Shown: in pieces, positions 9,806-18,082 of the stretch
How positions within the stretch are numbered: the stretch's first letter is position 1
Layout of the letters: each line of letters starts with the position of its first letter
NCBI RefSeq assembly: GCF_018141425.1
Contig: NZ_CP058561.1
Span: 868,001-932,000, forward strand
From: Vallitalea guaymasensis
GTDB taxonomy: Bacteria; Bacillota; Clostridia; Lachnospirales; Vallitaleaceae
Reading direction: 5' to 3'
DNA: 64,000 nucleotides
Made by a program: the position numbers and the translations under genes
Notes under the pieces: model-generated
The model's database searches: none
What the model was told of the DNA's origin: nothing
Seen by the model: only the letters and a program-made list of their open reading frames with translations

Positions 9806-10190
9806 TGTAATTACCTCCCTGAAATTCCATTTATATTTTTATACTCTTCAAATTTTTCAGACTTATTACTGTATAAAATTATCCTACCTCCCTTCTTCAG
9901 AACCCTACCTCTCATACACAAATACTACATATAATCCCATCCATTACAAGTTATTACTAAATTCACATTTTTTGTAGTATTTGTAATTTTTTACATATTA
10001 ATTTAATCATATTCTAATCCGTAAGTCAACATTTATTTTTGAAATATTCTATTATTCGATACATTTTCCCTTTATTTTCATAATGTTTATTTAAGTATTT
10101 TCTTTAATTTTCCTTAATATTTATGTACGATATACAAAAATTAGTAATTTTATAAAATTAAAATATAATTAATGCTTTAAATTAAAAAAA
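9806..10190. other. Intergenic region upstream of paralog 1
   Basis: No gene is visible here. The part nearest the gene is a leader with a good AGGGAGGTAATTAC ribosome site, and the dyad at 9918-9984 lies in the middle. The remaining 200 bases are very AT-rich without a recognisable element. Confidence 0.6.
9918..9984 (-). promoter_or_regulatory. Conserved dyad upstream of paralog 1
   Basis: Perfect 12-base inverted repeat: 9918-9929 (ACAAATACTACA) with 9973-9984 (TGTAGTATTTGT), 43 bases apart. The arm nearer the gene begins exactly 113 bases from the start codon, as in paralog 2. A TTATAT sequence beside that arm could serve as a -10. It may be a pair of regulator sites or an RNA stem. Confidence 0.5.
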
Positions 10191-10228
10191 CATATAGAGA
10201 TGATAGTATTACCTGCCATCTCTATATG
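10191..10228 (-). terminator. Terminator hairpin of secreted paralog 2
   Basis: A stem of about 16 positions (10191-10206 with 10213-10228) with one mismatch and one G-U pair lies 16 bases after the stop codon of paralog 2; leftward RNA continues into a run of T. It closely resembles the hairpin at 7691-7727. Confidence 0.75.
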
Positions 10229-10244
10229 TCTTTAATTTTTATTA

Positions 10245-12290
10245 TTATTGATTCTTATCATATACTAATTGTATTTTATCTAGCACAAAGCTTTTACTGG
10301 TACAACAAACACCAATATATGTGTCTCCAGCTTCAAAATACTCTCTAGTTCCTTCCATCTTTTCAAATTCCCATTTCCAATAGCTACATGTTTTGCTAAC
10401 TGCAAAAGAATCAAAAGTTCTACCATTTTCATCTACAACGTTAATATATGAAAAGTTGTTGAAGTTGGCAATAAAATAATTTGGTGTGTAATATCCTGAC
10501 CTTGGAATTGTTACTTTATATCTAGCAACAGTGAATTTTCCAGAATCAAAATCTTTGCTTGTGAAAACTCCAGCTCCTCCTATTTGGTCAATTCTCATAC
10601 TAGTCATGTTTTCAAATGGTTTTTCTCCTTCTATAACTAATATAATGTCTTTTCTCAAACTCTCTAATTGGGAATTAGCTTGTTTTATTCTATCATCTAA
10701 ATCTTGCATCCTGACACCTATCTGACTCATAAGATCTTCGTCAGAAGAATAACCTGCATCTAACAGACTTTGTGTTCTTACTAGTATCATATTTTCTTTA
10801 ACATAGTTGGCTGAGTCGATAGCATATTGGATTTCTTCTTGACTTGCAGTCTTTCTATTCATTAAGTCAATAGCATTTGCTACATATAAGTCAATTATCT
10901 CATAGGACATTTGAAGATATTTAAGTCTTTCTTCATCTTTATTTCCAACATATTTAAGAACCATACAATTAAGATCAAAATTACTACCTTCTATCTCTAT
11001 ATAAAGTACCCCTTGATCAATATTGATTTCTCTTGGAACACTTACTTTTATATGAGGTTGTCCATCTTCTGTACGGTCTGCTTCCATACTGTAAACAATT
11101 TCTCCACCAAGTAAGTTTTTAACTGTAAAATTAACTGCCTCACTATGTTTGAAGATATAACTTAATTCATAAGCTCCTGTTTTTGGAATGTATATTTGAT
11201 AAGATGCTTTTCCGTTCTCGTTAAAATGTAATCCTAGATTAGGTTTTTCATCCCCATTCTTATCAACCAGTATTTTTTCCGTATTTTCGCTGAAATTTGA
11301 ATAATAATTATTACCATGGATGAACATAGTATTTCCTCGTAAAAGACTTTTTGGATCTTGCCACAAGCTTAAGATATAATTTTCATTAAATCTTGATCTG
11401 GTTATATCAGCTTTATCCACCACCTTGGCATGTTCACGAACAAGTTTTCCATAAATAGTTCTATCTATTTCGCTCATACTATTCCACAATTTTTTTACAT
11501 CTTCATCAAATAAAAATCCTTTCTTGGTATAAATAGGTACTAATACGTTATCTACCATAAAAGTATTAAATTTCAATTCTGTTTCTTTAGCTAAATAATA
11601 GGTGTAATTCTTTGATTTAGTTTTCGTTAAACATATCCCATAATTCTTATTATCCTTGTTTGCTGGAAGAAGAACTTTCTCAAAAGGGGTATCATTATCC
11701 GCCGTATAAAATTCAAGAATCATGTTTTCCATAGATGATCTACTAGGTATATTTATTTTCTGAAGATTTTTCAAAGAATATTCAACTGGATTATTAGGTG
11801 AAAACTCTGAATATACTTTCACACGAAAAATAGTTTCTGTATTAGATGATTCAAGATCACCTATATATCTGCCTTTCGTTGAATAAGGGTCATAAGCTAT
11901 AATGTCAAATGTATCATCATCGAAATTTGGTGCTATGTAATTTAGAAACTCCAGCTCCCCACCATGCTCAATAGCATGTTTCTCACAAGCAGCAGATATT
12001 AAAGGTAATAGTAGTTTTAGTAACTTGCCTCCTACTTTCAATACAGAGCTTGGTCCTTTTGCACTAAATTTAACAACGGATTTAGTATTAGCCGCTTTCC
12101 ACATTCCCTTAATGGTTTTTTCTGCTATTTGTTCTTTTGGATGATTCTCAACACTTATTCCTGAATCATCTATACCAATAGAATCTCCAATATCCTCTAT
12201 GGGATTAGTTGAAAAGGCATAGACCATATTATTATTAATAAACGAAGTTGCTAGTAAAATAGTAAAACATAAAATTAATATTTTTTTCAT
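10245..12290 (-). CDS. Large secreted protein of unknown function, paralog 2
   Basis: Protein of 681 residues with a Sec signal peptide (MKKILILCFTILLATSFIN, cut near VYA about residue 26). It has the same domain order as paralog 1: N-terminal mixed domain with a hydrophobic helix (KLLKLLLPLISAACEK), first beta-sandwich (about 345-455), helical linker carrying the TASQEEI motif, second beta-sandwich to the end. The ending ICVGCC-like segment of both copies has a vicinal cysteine pair (GVCCT). Divergence is highest in the 250-320 region (the KKLWNSMSE stretch), which may mark the part that changes partner. No anchor or sortase signal is seen, so it should be released. Function unknown. Confidence 0.7.
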   Translation of the reverse strand: MKKILILCFTILLATSFINNNMVYAFSTNPIEDIGDSIGIDDSGISVENHPKEQIAEKTIKGMWKAANTKSVVKFSAKGPSSVLKVGGKLLKLLLPLISAACEKHAIEHGGELEFLNYIAPNFDDDTFDIIAYDPYSTKGRYIGDLESSNTETIFRVKVYSEFSPNNPVEYSLKNLQKINIPSRSSMENMILEFYTADNDTPFEKVLLPANKDNKNYGICLTKTKSKNYTYYLAKETELKFNTFMVDNVLVPIYTKKGFLFDEDVKKLWNSMSEIDRTIYGKLVREHAKVVDKADITRSRFNENYILSLWQDPKSLLRGNTMFIHGNNYYSNFSENTEKILVDKNGDEKPNLGLHFNENGKASYQIYIPKTGAYELSYIFKHSEAVNFTVKNLLGGEIVYSMEADRTEDGQPHIKVSVPREINIDQGVLYIEIEGSNFDLNCMVLKYVGNKDEERLKYLQMSYEIIDLYVANAIDLMNRKTASQEEIQYAIDSANYVKENMILVRTQSLLDAGYSSDEDLMSQIGVRMQDLDDRIKQANSQLESLRKDIILVIEGEKPFENMTSMRIDQIGGAGVFTSKDFDSGKFTVARYKVTIPRSGYYTPNYFIANFNNFSYINVVDENGRTFDSFAVSKTCSYWKWEFEKMEGTREYFEAGDTYIGVCCTSKSFVLDKIQLVYDKNQ

Positions 12291-12743
12291 TGTAATTACC
12301 TCCTGATTTTCAAGTCAAATTTTAGTAAATATCAAAACCAATACAATATTTAGTACATTCTGTTATTAATCGCTCCTCCTTTCTTTCAATACTATATTTT
12401 AAGTAAATGCTACATATAACCAACCAAAGTTATTATTTATTTTGATTTTTTGTAGTATTTACACGTTTATTGAATCACATTTCGCTACACAAGTCAATGG
12501 CAAAATTTATAATATTCTATTTTTTTACACTTTATCGGTAAATATACAAAACATTTAATCAAGCATTTTCCTAAATATTCCTGATATTTTGTATTTAAAA
12601 TGTTGCTATTGATTTATTACAAAAACTAATGTGTTGTAACGTTTTAATTTAATTAAGAATTGTATTAAGATACATATTTGATAATTAATTTAATTAACAA
12701 AATGCTTATCTTTAAAAAGCAGAATCTATCTACAACATAAAAA
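12291..12743. other. Intergenic region upstream of paralog 2
   Basis: No gene is visible. It holds the ribosome site (AGGAGGTAATTAC) directly before the start, the dyad at 12403-12462, and about 280 bases of AT-rich sequence in which I see nothing. Confidence 0.6.
12403..12462 (-). promoter_or_regulatory. Conserved dyad upstream of paralog 2
   Basis: Inverted repeat of 12 bases with one mismatch: 12403-12414 (GTAAATGCTACA) and 12451-12462 (TGTAGTATTTAC), 36 bases apart. The outermost two positions differ from the copy upstream of paralog 1 in both arms, and both changes keep the symmetry. The near arm again begins 113 bases from the start codon. Confidence 0.5.
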
Positions 12744-12787
12744 AAGAAGATTTAGACTGATAAATTTTATTCAGCTTAAATCTTCTT
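12744..12787 (-). terminator. Terminator of the nrtR-pnuC-nadR operon
   Basis: A 17-position stem (12744-12760 with 12771-12787, two mismatches) ends in a run of seven T in the leftward direction, 40 bases past the nadR stop codon. Confidence 0.8.
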
Positions 12788-12827
12788 CTTATATAAATTT
12801 AATTTTTACCACTAATTCTTGACAACC

Positions 12828-13865
12828 TTACCATCTAGTATCAATACCCAAATACTCTTCTATCAAATTCTTAGCTTCATTGAATCTTTCAACATAATCC
12901 CCTGAAATGCAGTTATATCTGAAGCTATGCATATCTAATAATTTCTTTATTTGATTACTATATTTCTCACGGTCAGCTTCAATAATCTCACTTCGTGTTC
13001 CATCCTGTACAAACTCTACAGTTGGTTCAAGGAATAGTATCAAATCAAATTCATTAATATTAGTGATTGCATCTGCCAATGACGTGCATTTAGTAATTTC
13101 TTCCTTCTCAGTCAAGAGAAATCTTGAATAAAACAATGTAGTAATTGAGTCAGTATCAACAAAGAGTATTTTATTGCTATCCTTGATTGCATCCATTTCC
13201 TTGACTTTGTGACGCAAGAGTATTTCGTGAAAATCTTCCATTATCATTAATTCTTCACTTCCAGCAAATTCACAGATATCTCGTCCAACTTCCTCTACAT
13301 AATTTGTATTATAGGCTAGAGCAAGGTTACGGACCAAGGTTGATTTTCCTGTACTCTCACCTCCAACAATCAATACTTTTCTTGTATAATAAGGTCTACA
13401 AACTTTGGGTATGTAATCCCAGTTATCAAATACCCATTTTCTAATATTTGTTGAACTTACTGGTACTTCATTTCTATCAAAATATACTACATCACTTTCA
13501 GGAGAATAAAGGCTTTCAAATCTATTTGTACCTAGATAATCTGTACCACAGAATACTGCATCAATAGGTTTAGCTATTGCTCTTTTTATATCTTTGGCAC
13601 CTTTCTCCCAATAGTAACCAGTATTATAAGCCTCTTTATCAACAGCTTCATCTTCTATCAAAATAATCTCTATATTGGATAGATGCCTACAACAATCATT
13701 TATCCACCTGTAACGAAGCTCTTTAGTCGTTGATTCTCTTCCTTTACACCAACTGATTACTACATACAATTCCTTACACATTGATGCAGCTCTAATAATA
13801 TCATGAATATGACCTATATGTAATGGATCAAAGGAACCTCCGTACATTCCAACATTATATTTCAT
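12828..13865 (-). CDS. nadR: NadR: NMN adenylyltransferase / ribosylnicotinamide kinase
   Basis: Bifunctional NAD-salvage enzyme of 345 residues. The N-terminal half is a nucleotidyltransferase with GGSFDPLHIGHI (GxFxPxHxGH motif, residues 9-20) and SSTNIRKW, the ISTxxR-like site, giving NMN to NAD. The C-terminal half is a P-loop kinase (GGESTGKSTLVRN near 167) with a VEEVGRDI segment, giving nicotinamide riboside to NMN. It lacks the N-terminal helix-turn-helix repressor domain of enteric NadR, which fits the presence of a separate NrtR regulator in the operon. Its start overlaps the end of pnuC by 11 bases. Confidence 0.92.
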   Translation of the reverse strand: MKYNVGMYGGSFDPLHIGHIHDIIRAASMCKELYVVISWCKGRESTTKELRYRWINDCCRHLSNIEIILIEDEAVDKEAYNTGYYWEKGAKDIKRAIAKPIDAVFCGTDYLGTNRFESLYSPESDVVYFDRNEVPVSSTNIRKWVFDNWDYIPKVCRPYYTRKVLIVGGESTGKSTLVRNLALAYNTNYVEEVGRDICEFAGSEELMIMEDFHEILLRHKVKEMDAIKDSNKILFVDTDSITTLFYSRFLLTEKEEITKCTSLADAITNINEFDLILFLEPTVEFVQDGTRSEIIEADREKYSNQIKKLLDMHSFRYNCISGDYVERFNEAKNLIEEYLGIDTRW

Positions 13866-14559
13866 TATTTATCCTCCTACTCTCCTTAAACCATTTAATG
13901 AACATGAAAACAGCATTAAGAAGATAGACAATCCACATGAGTAAAGTTGCAATATCTGTTCCACCATTAATATAATCAATCACCCACATATATACAGTTA
14001 CTAAATCTACAACAATCCATATTATCCACTGTTCCATTAATCTTCTAACACTTAAAATCATAGCAACTATACTAAGGCAAGTAGAGATACTATCAAAGAA
14101 AGGAAGATTACCTCCTAAACTTTTCAATACAAGTCCATAACCATATATACAAGCAGCTGATATAAGTAGTAGAATAACTTCCCATTTTACAGTTAGTTTT
14201 GTTTTCTCAACTTCCTTTGTTTCTTTGTTCATATGTTTCTTCCACATGAACCATCCTACAAATTGCATAGGTACGTAATATAATCCATTCAACATAACTT
14301 CGCCATAATATTTTACTTCAAAAGCAATCCATGCATAGAGAATTGTATTCACTAGCCCAAATATGTAACAACTCATTTTACCCTTTCCAGTTAGTATTAC
14401 ACAAACAACACCAGTAACTCCTGCAATAATACCTCTTGCATTATCCCCCCAATACAATGATAGTGATACTATTACTGCAACTGCTAATACCATCCATATT
14501 ACTTCCCATTTTTTCCATCCTGTCAGCTCATCTTTTAAAAATTCCTTTATTCTGTTCAT
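13855..14559 (-). CDS. pnuC: PnuC nicotinamide riboside transporter
   Basis: Membrane protein of 234 residues with about seven to eight hydrophobic helices and the PnuC hallmarks WKKWEVIW at the start, GKGKMSCYIFGLVNTILYAWI and the YYGEVMLNGLYYVPMQFVGWFMW stretch in the middle. PnuC brings nicotinamide riboside in by facilitated diffusion; uptake is driven by phosphorylation, here by the NadR kinase encoded next. A GGGAG ribosome site lies inside the nrtR coding end and the two genes overlap by 32 bases, which suggests coupled translation. Confidence 0.93.
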   Translation of the reverse strand: MNRIKEFLKDELTGWKKWEVIWMVLAVAVIVSLSLYWGDNARGIIAGVTGVVCVILTGKGKMSCYIFGLVNTILYAWIAFEVKYYGEVMLNGLYYVPMQFVGWFMWKKHMNKETKEVEKTKLTVKWEVILLLISAACIYGYGLVLKSLGGNLPFFDSISTCLSIVAMILSVRRLMEQWIIWIVVDLVTVYMWVIDYINGGTDIATLLMWIVYLLNAVFMFIKWFKESRRINNEI

Positions 14560-15250
14560 ATTCTGTCTCCCTCAATCTATAATATTTGCTTGGTCTATGT
14601 GGTTGTTTTTCTGTCATCTTATCTGTCTCTTCAACTAATTCCTTTATCTTGTTTCGAAAATTAGCCTTATATAACGTTTTGTTAAGTAGTATCTCATATA
14701 CCTTCTGTAACTGAGGTAACGTAAATTCCTCTTCAACAAATTCAAAAGCTATCTTGGTATATGCTACTTTGTTTTTAATTCTCTCTATAGCGTATTTAAT
14801 CATCTTCATATGGTCAAAGGCTAATTTTTCCTTAGTATCAATAAGCTTATTAACTGAATAGAGCTTGACTTCTGAAACTCTCTCTCCTTTAACTAACTTA
14901 AGCTTATGGGGTGATACTATAGCCATATAAGAGATTGATATAATTCTCATCCTAGGGTCACGCTCTATATCCCCCCATGTGAATAGCTGTTCTAAATAGA
15001 TGTCACAACTACCTATCTCTTCCTTGATTGTCCTGTATGCTGCTTCCTCCAATGTTTCATCAATTCTTACGAATACTCCTGGCAATGCTAAGGAATCTTT
15101 ATAAGGCATCTCATTTCTTCTAATTAAAACAATCTTCAACTCATCATCTTCTATTGTAAAAATCAACAAATCAACTGTCACGGAAGGTTTTTCATACTGT
15201 TCTTTATTATAAGTATTCAAAAATTCTTGTTCATGATTTTCTTCATTCAT
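14528..15250 (-). CDS. nrtR: NrtR-type Nudix-related transcriptional regulator
   Basis: Protein of 240 residues: an N-terminal Nudix-fold domain (about 22-160) and a C-terminal winged-helix domain (about 170-235, EEEFTLPQLQKVYEILLNKTLYKANFRNKI). In NrtR the Nudix domain senses ADP-ribose or a related NAD metabolite rather than hydrolysing it. In agreement, the Nudix box here (GVFVRIDETLEEAAYRTIKE, then EIG) keeps the scaffold but has Arg-Thr where Arg-Glu is normal. It heads the operon with pnuC and nadR, and two dyads sit on its promoter, predicting autorepression of NAD salvage. The start follows an AAAGGAGAG site. Confidence 0.88.
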   Translation of the reverse strand: MNEENHEQEFLNTYNKEQYEKPSVTVDLLIFTIEDDELKIVLIRRNEMPYKDSLALPGVFVRIDETLEEAAYRTIKEEIGSCDIYLEQLFTWGDIERDPRMRIISISYMAIVSPHKLKLVKGERVSEVKLYSVNKLIDTKEKLAFDHMKMIKYAIERIKNKVAYTKIAFEFVEEEFTLPQLQKVYEILLNKTLYKANFRNKIKELVEETDKMTEKQPHRPSKYYRLRETEYEQNKGIFKR

Positions 15251-15282
15251 ACAAATGGCTCTCCTTTCTAAAAGGTAGTTAG

Positions 15283-15336
15283 TAGTATATTTATACTAAC
15301 CATCTTTATAATAGTATACTTTTACTACTAAGTCAA
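15283..15336 (-). promoter_or_regulatory. nrtR promoter with two NrtR-like operators
   Basis: Leftward promoter: -35 TTGACT (15331-15336), 17-base spacer, -10 TATTAT (15308-15313). One dyad fills the spacer (15312-15330, TAGTA...TACTA) and a second, TAGTATA-N2-TATACTA (15283-15298), lies just after the start point, 33 bases before the coding start. Tandem sites of this TAGTATA type are expected for NrtR autoregulation. Confidence 0.7.
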
Positions 15337-15379
15337 CATTTATTAATAATTTTCATAACAAATTATACATTCAATAAAA

Positions 15380-15434
15380 AAGGATAACCTTCAATAATTG
15401 ACAAATTTTCATCAAACTATTAAATGTTATCCTT
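15380..15434 (-). terminator. Terminator after the ATC hydrolase gene
   Basis: AAGGATAAC (15380-15388) pairs with 15426-15434, with further pairing inside, and six T follow leftward. It lies about 60 bases after the stop codon. Confidence 0.7.
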
Positions 15435-15495
15435 AATCTATTACTTTATATTCTAACCTATCTTTATACAAGCTAATTATTATTCTTACTTATCA

Positions 15496-16062
15496 TTACT
15501 TAGCCTTCTTAAAAGTAAAATCGCATTTATCAGCTCCCATACCAAGAGCACCTTCACGATAAAAGTCTATCTTTGTAAATACATCAAAATTGATGTCATC
15601 ACATTCACAGAAAGCTCTACACAACTCAGGGCATCCGTTCTCTACAGTAGCATCATACCATAAACACTTATGGACATGTGCAGTGAAACTCTTGCTATCA
15701 TCATGGATCAATTCTGATTCCCAATTTCCACCTTTTAAGAGACTATTAATAATATTCTTCTTGAATATTCTATAAAAGAAAGGTATTTTTTCCATTCTTC
15801 TAAATTGCTTTTTCATTCTTGCACATACAACATCTACCATATACTCTTTTACAATATCATAAGACTTCTGTTGCTCAATACCAGATTCCTGCAGTATTTG
15901 ATAAAGTGCTATTCTAGGCATAATCGTATTTCTGAGTGTTTTCATCTGTTTCTCGGTTTTTCCTCTTGTCTTGTTCAGAAGCTCCTCTAATCGTGCTTGT
16001 TGAAGAGAAAACAGATGATTACCCTTATCTTCTCCAAATTTCTCAACTAAGAAAGCATTCAT
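15496..16062 (-). CDS. L-2-amino-thiazoline-4-carboxylic acid hydrolase family protein
   Basis: Protein of 188 residues that fits the ATC hydrolase family. The C-terminal core is well kept: HVHKCLWYDATVENGCPELC, then FCECDDINFD, and the ending GALGMGADKCDFTFKK. The founding Pseudomonas enzyme opens the thiazoline ring on the way to L-cysteine, but most family members in anaerobes are uncharacterised and may not do this. The N-terminal 100 residues are helical. It has its own terminator and no clear operon partner; the AraC gene upstream ends in its own terminator. Confidence 0.75.
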   Translation of the reverse strand: MNAFLVEKFGEDKGNHLFSLQQARLEELLNKTRGKTEKQMKTLRNTIMPRIALYQILQESGIEQQKSYDIVKEYMVDVVCARMKKQFRRMEKIPFFYRIFKKNIINSLLKGGNWESELIHDDSKSFTAHVHKCLWYDATVENGCPELCRAFCECDDINFDVFTKIDFYREGALGMGADKCDFTFKKAK

Positions 16063-16176
16063 ATAATCCTCCTATTCTTAAATTGTCATCAATAATACAA
16101 CCCATAATTTTCATAAAAAATATTATTAATAACGATTCATCTTTACCAATTTTTTTATATTATTCTATATAAAACA

Positions 16177-16207
16177 AGTATAAATGATATCCATTATCAT
16201 TTATACT
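16177..16207. repeat. Perfect 13-bp inverted repeat
   Basis: AGTATAAATGATA (16177-16189) and its exact reverse complement (16195-16207) flank a 5-base loop. It lies between the AraC terminator and the ATC hydrolase promoter region, so it may be a second terminator or an operator. Confidence 0.55.
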
Positions 16208-16222
16208 ACATAACAGCAAAAA

Positions 16223-16258
16223 AAATACACATTTCAGCCGAAACTAATTTGTGTATTT
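16223..16258 (-). terminator. Terminator of the AraC gene
   Basis: AAATACACA (16223-16231) pairs with TGTGTATTT (16250-16258) and a T run follows leftward. The stem begins within the stop codon. Confidence 0.75.
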
Positions 16259-17243
16259 ATTGCTCTCTATTTGAACTAGAATTTTTACGATATTCAGAAG
16301 GCAAATACCCAAAAAAATTCTTAAAACTTTCAGAATATCTACTGGCTGACGAAAATCCAGTCATACTTGCAATTTCAGTTATTTTTAAATTTCTATTGTC
16401 TAGTAAATCCTTTGACTTGCTAAGTCGTATTTTTATTACATATTTATGAGGTGAAATATCAAAGGAGTCTTTAAATATCTCTTTCAAGTATGTCTTATTA
16501 ATATTATGGAGTTGAGCAATTTCCTCCAAGCTAATTTTCTTATTCCAGTTCTCATCTAGATAATTCTTTACTTCATATACTCGTTTAATATAGTATTGAT
16601 CGTACTCTTTTCTTTTTACATCAACATATTTTGCATGATGTGTCATACCATGATACATTATTTCCAAAGCTTTCAACTTGATTAGATAGTTATTATTATC
16701 TTTTACACTCTCGAATAACTCCAAAAATAACTTTTCAAGTATCAAATTATTCTTATAGACCAGTCCTCCATCTATACTTTTCATATGTGAATAGTAATCC
16801 TTGACTATTGTATCGTCCTTAAAAAAGCCTAAGAAGAACCTTTGAATACACTCGTAATATCCAAATATACTTATTGAAACCAAGTTTTTATAGTCTCCAT
16901 CAAAACTGGAAAACTGATTATTGCCTGCAAAGTTAAAAATATCACCTTTTTTGACTATTATTGACTTCTTGTCATTAATATTCATTATGGCATTTCCTTC
17001 AAGCATTTGATACATAGTGATTATGTCTTTATTAAACTTCACATCAGAGTTATCAATATAATGGAAATAGCAATCTGAATATTCAACGAAAATCCCTTCT
17101 TCAATAGTAATGAAAAGGATTTTACCTTTACCATATTGTTCTTTTACTATACATTCTATTATGTCTTCCGTTACATTTTTGATATCATATAATTTAAATA
17201 ACATGGGATCATTCATGACTTGCTCTAGATTATTATTTATCAT
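16257..17243 (-). CDS. AraC-family transcriptional regulator
   Basis: Regulator of 328 residues. The last 100 residues form the double helix-turn-helix of AraC/XylS (NKKISLEEIAQLHNINKTYL and LKITEIASMTGFSSASRYSE, ending FFGYLPSEYRK). The first 220 residues look like the N-terminal domain of the pyochelin-receptor/PchR-like or cupin type (KKGDIFNFAGNNQFSSF), which binds small ligands. It lies 65 bases downstream of the nitrilase gene on the same strand and may control the nitrilase/CbiL-like unit. The ligand is unknown. Confidence 0.85.
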   Translation of the reverse strand: MINNNLEQVMNDPMLFKLYDIKNVTEDIIECIVKEQYGKGKILFITIEEGIFVEYSDCYFHYIDNSDVKFNKDIITMYQMLEGNAIMNINDKKSIIVKKGDIFNFAGNNQFSSFDGDYKNLVSISIFGYYECIQRFFLGFFKDDTIVKDYYSHMKSIDGGLVYKNNLILEKLFLELFESVKDNNNYLIKLKALEIMYHGMTHHAKYVDVKRKEYDQYYIKRVYEVKNYLDENWNKKISLEEIAQLHNINKTYLKEIFKDSFDISPHKYVIKIRLSKSKDLLDNRNLKITEIASMTGFSSASRYSESFKNFFGYLPSEYRKNSSSNREQ

Positions 17244-17308
17244 TTTTTACCTCTTGTAATTTAATCTATTAGTTTCTTATATAGTTCAATATTGAGCATT
17301 TCTAAATA

Positions 17309-18082
17309 TTAGAGATTATATTTCTTGTATACTTCAGGTTTTCTATCTAATATAAAATTCCTTTGTTTCATTGAGGTTTTTGAATAATTTTGTTTTTCTA
17401 CTTCAAATATCAACATATCTTCATTATTACTAGAATTACAATCAATCATATCTCCACTTGGATTATAACAAATCATACCTCCACCACCTTGGTAAAAGAT
17501 AAGATTGTTAGCCGCAATATAGACACGGTTGTCATAAGCTCTTGCCACCAAGTATTTTTTCCATGCCTCTATTCTTTTACTAGGGTCATTTGGAACTGCA
17601 GAGGGAGCTAAGATTAAATCTGCACCTGATAATGCCATATAAGTACATAATTCAGGAAAATGTGTATCGTAGCACATCATAATTCCAAAAGTCAATTCTT
17701 TCTTAGTGAACACTTTGATTTCTTCCCCTGCCGCAACAAAACGACTTTCTTTAGAACCTATATGAATCTTGTTATAACTTCTTATTGAATCATCTATGAT
17801 ATATTGAGCTAAGTAGTATCTATCTGTCACTTTTTCAATACCACCAATAACTATAGTCATATTATCTATCTTTGCTTTTCCTTGTAAGAGATTAAGATAT
17901 TTTTTCTGTTGATTCACTTGCCATTCCAAGTTATCAAAGTTATAACCATTAAAAGCCATTTCTGGAAAACATATAAGCTGGGCTTCTTGTTCTTTGGCTT
18001 CATCAATAAATGATATTATTGTCCTCATATTATTTTCAATTTCATTAATCACTGGTTTTGTCTGTACAATTGCTATTTTCAT
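17309..18082 (-). CDS. Carbon-nitrogen hydrolase (nitrilase superfamily)
   Basis: Enzyme of 257 residues with the Glu-Lys-Cys triad of the superfamily: Glu in CFPEMAFNGY (about residue 41), Lys in YNKIHIG (about 105), Cys in MMCYDTHFPE (about 137). The overall size and the ILAPSAVPND segment resemble single-domain omega-amidase or carbamoylase-like members. It overlaps the CbiL-type gene by one base (TAATG junction), so the two are co-translated. The substrate cannot be fixed; amide hydrolysis in a cofactor or amino-acid pathway is the general expectation. Confidence 0.85.
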   Translation of the reverse strand: MKIAIVQTKPVINEIENNMRTIISFIDEAKEQEAQLICFPEMAFNGYNFDNLEWQVNQQKKYLNLLQGKAKIDNMTIVIGGIEKVTDRYYLAQYIIDDSIRSYNKIHIGSKESRFVAAGEEIKVFTKKELTFGIMMCYDTHFPELCTYMALSGADLILAPSAVPNDPSKRIEAWKKYLVARAYDNRVYIAANNLIFYQGGGGMICYNPSGDMIDCNSSNNEDMLIFEVEKQNYSKTSMKQRNFILDRKPEVYKKYNL

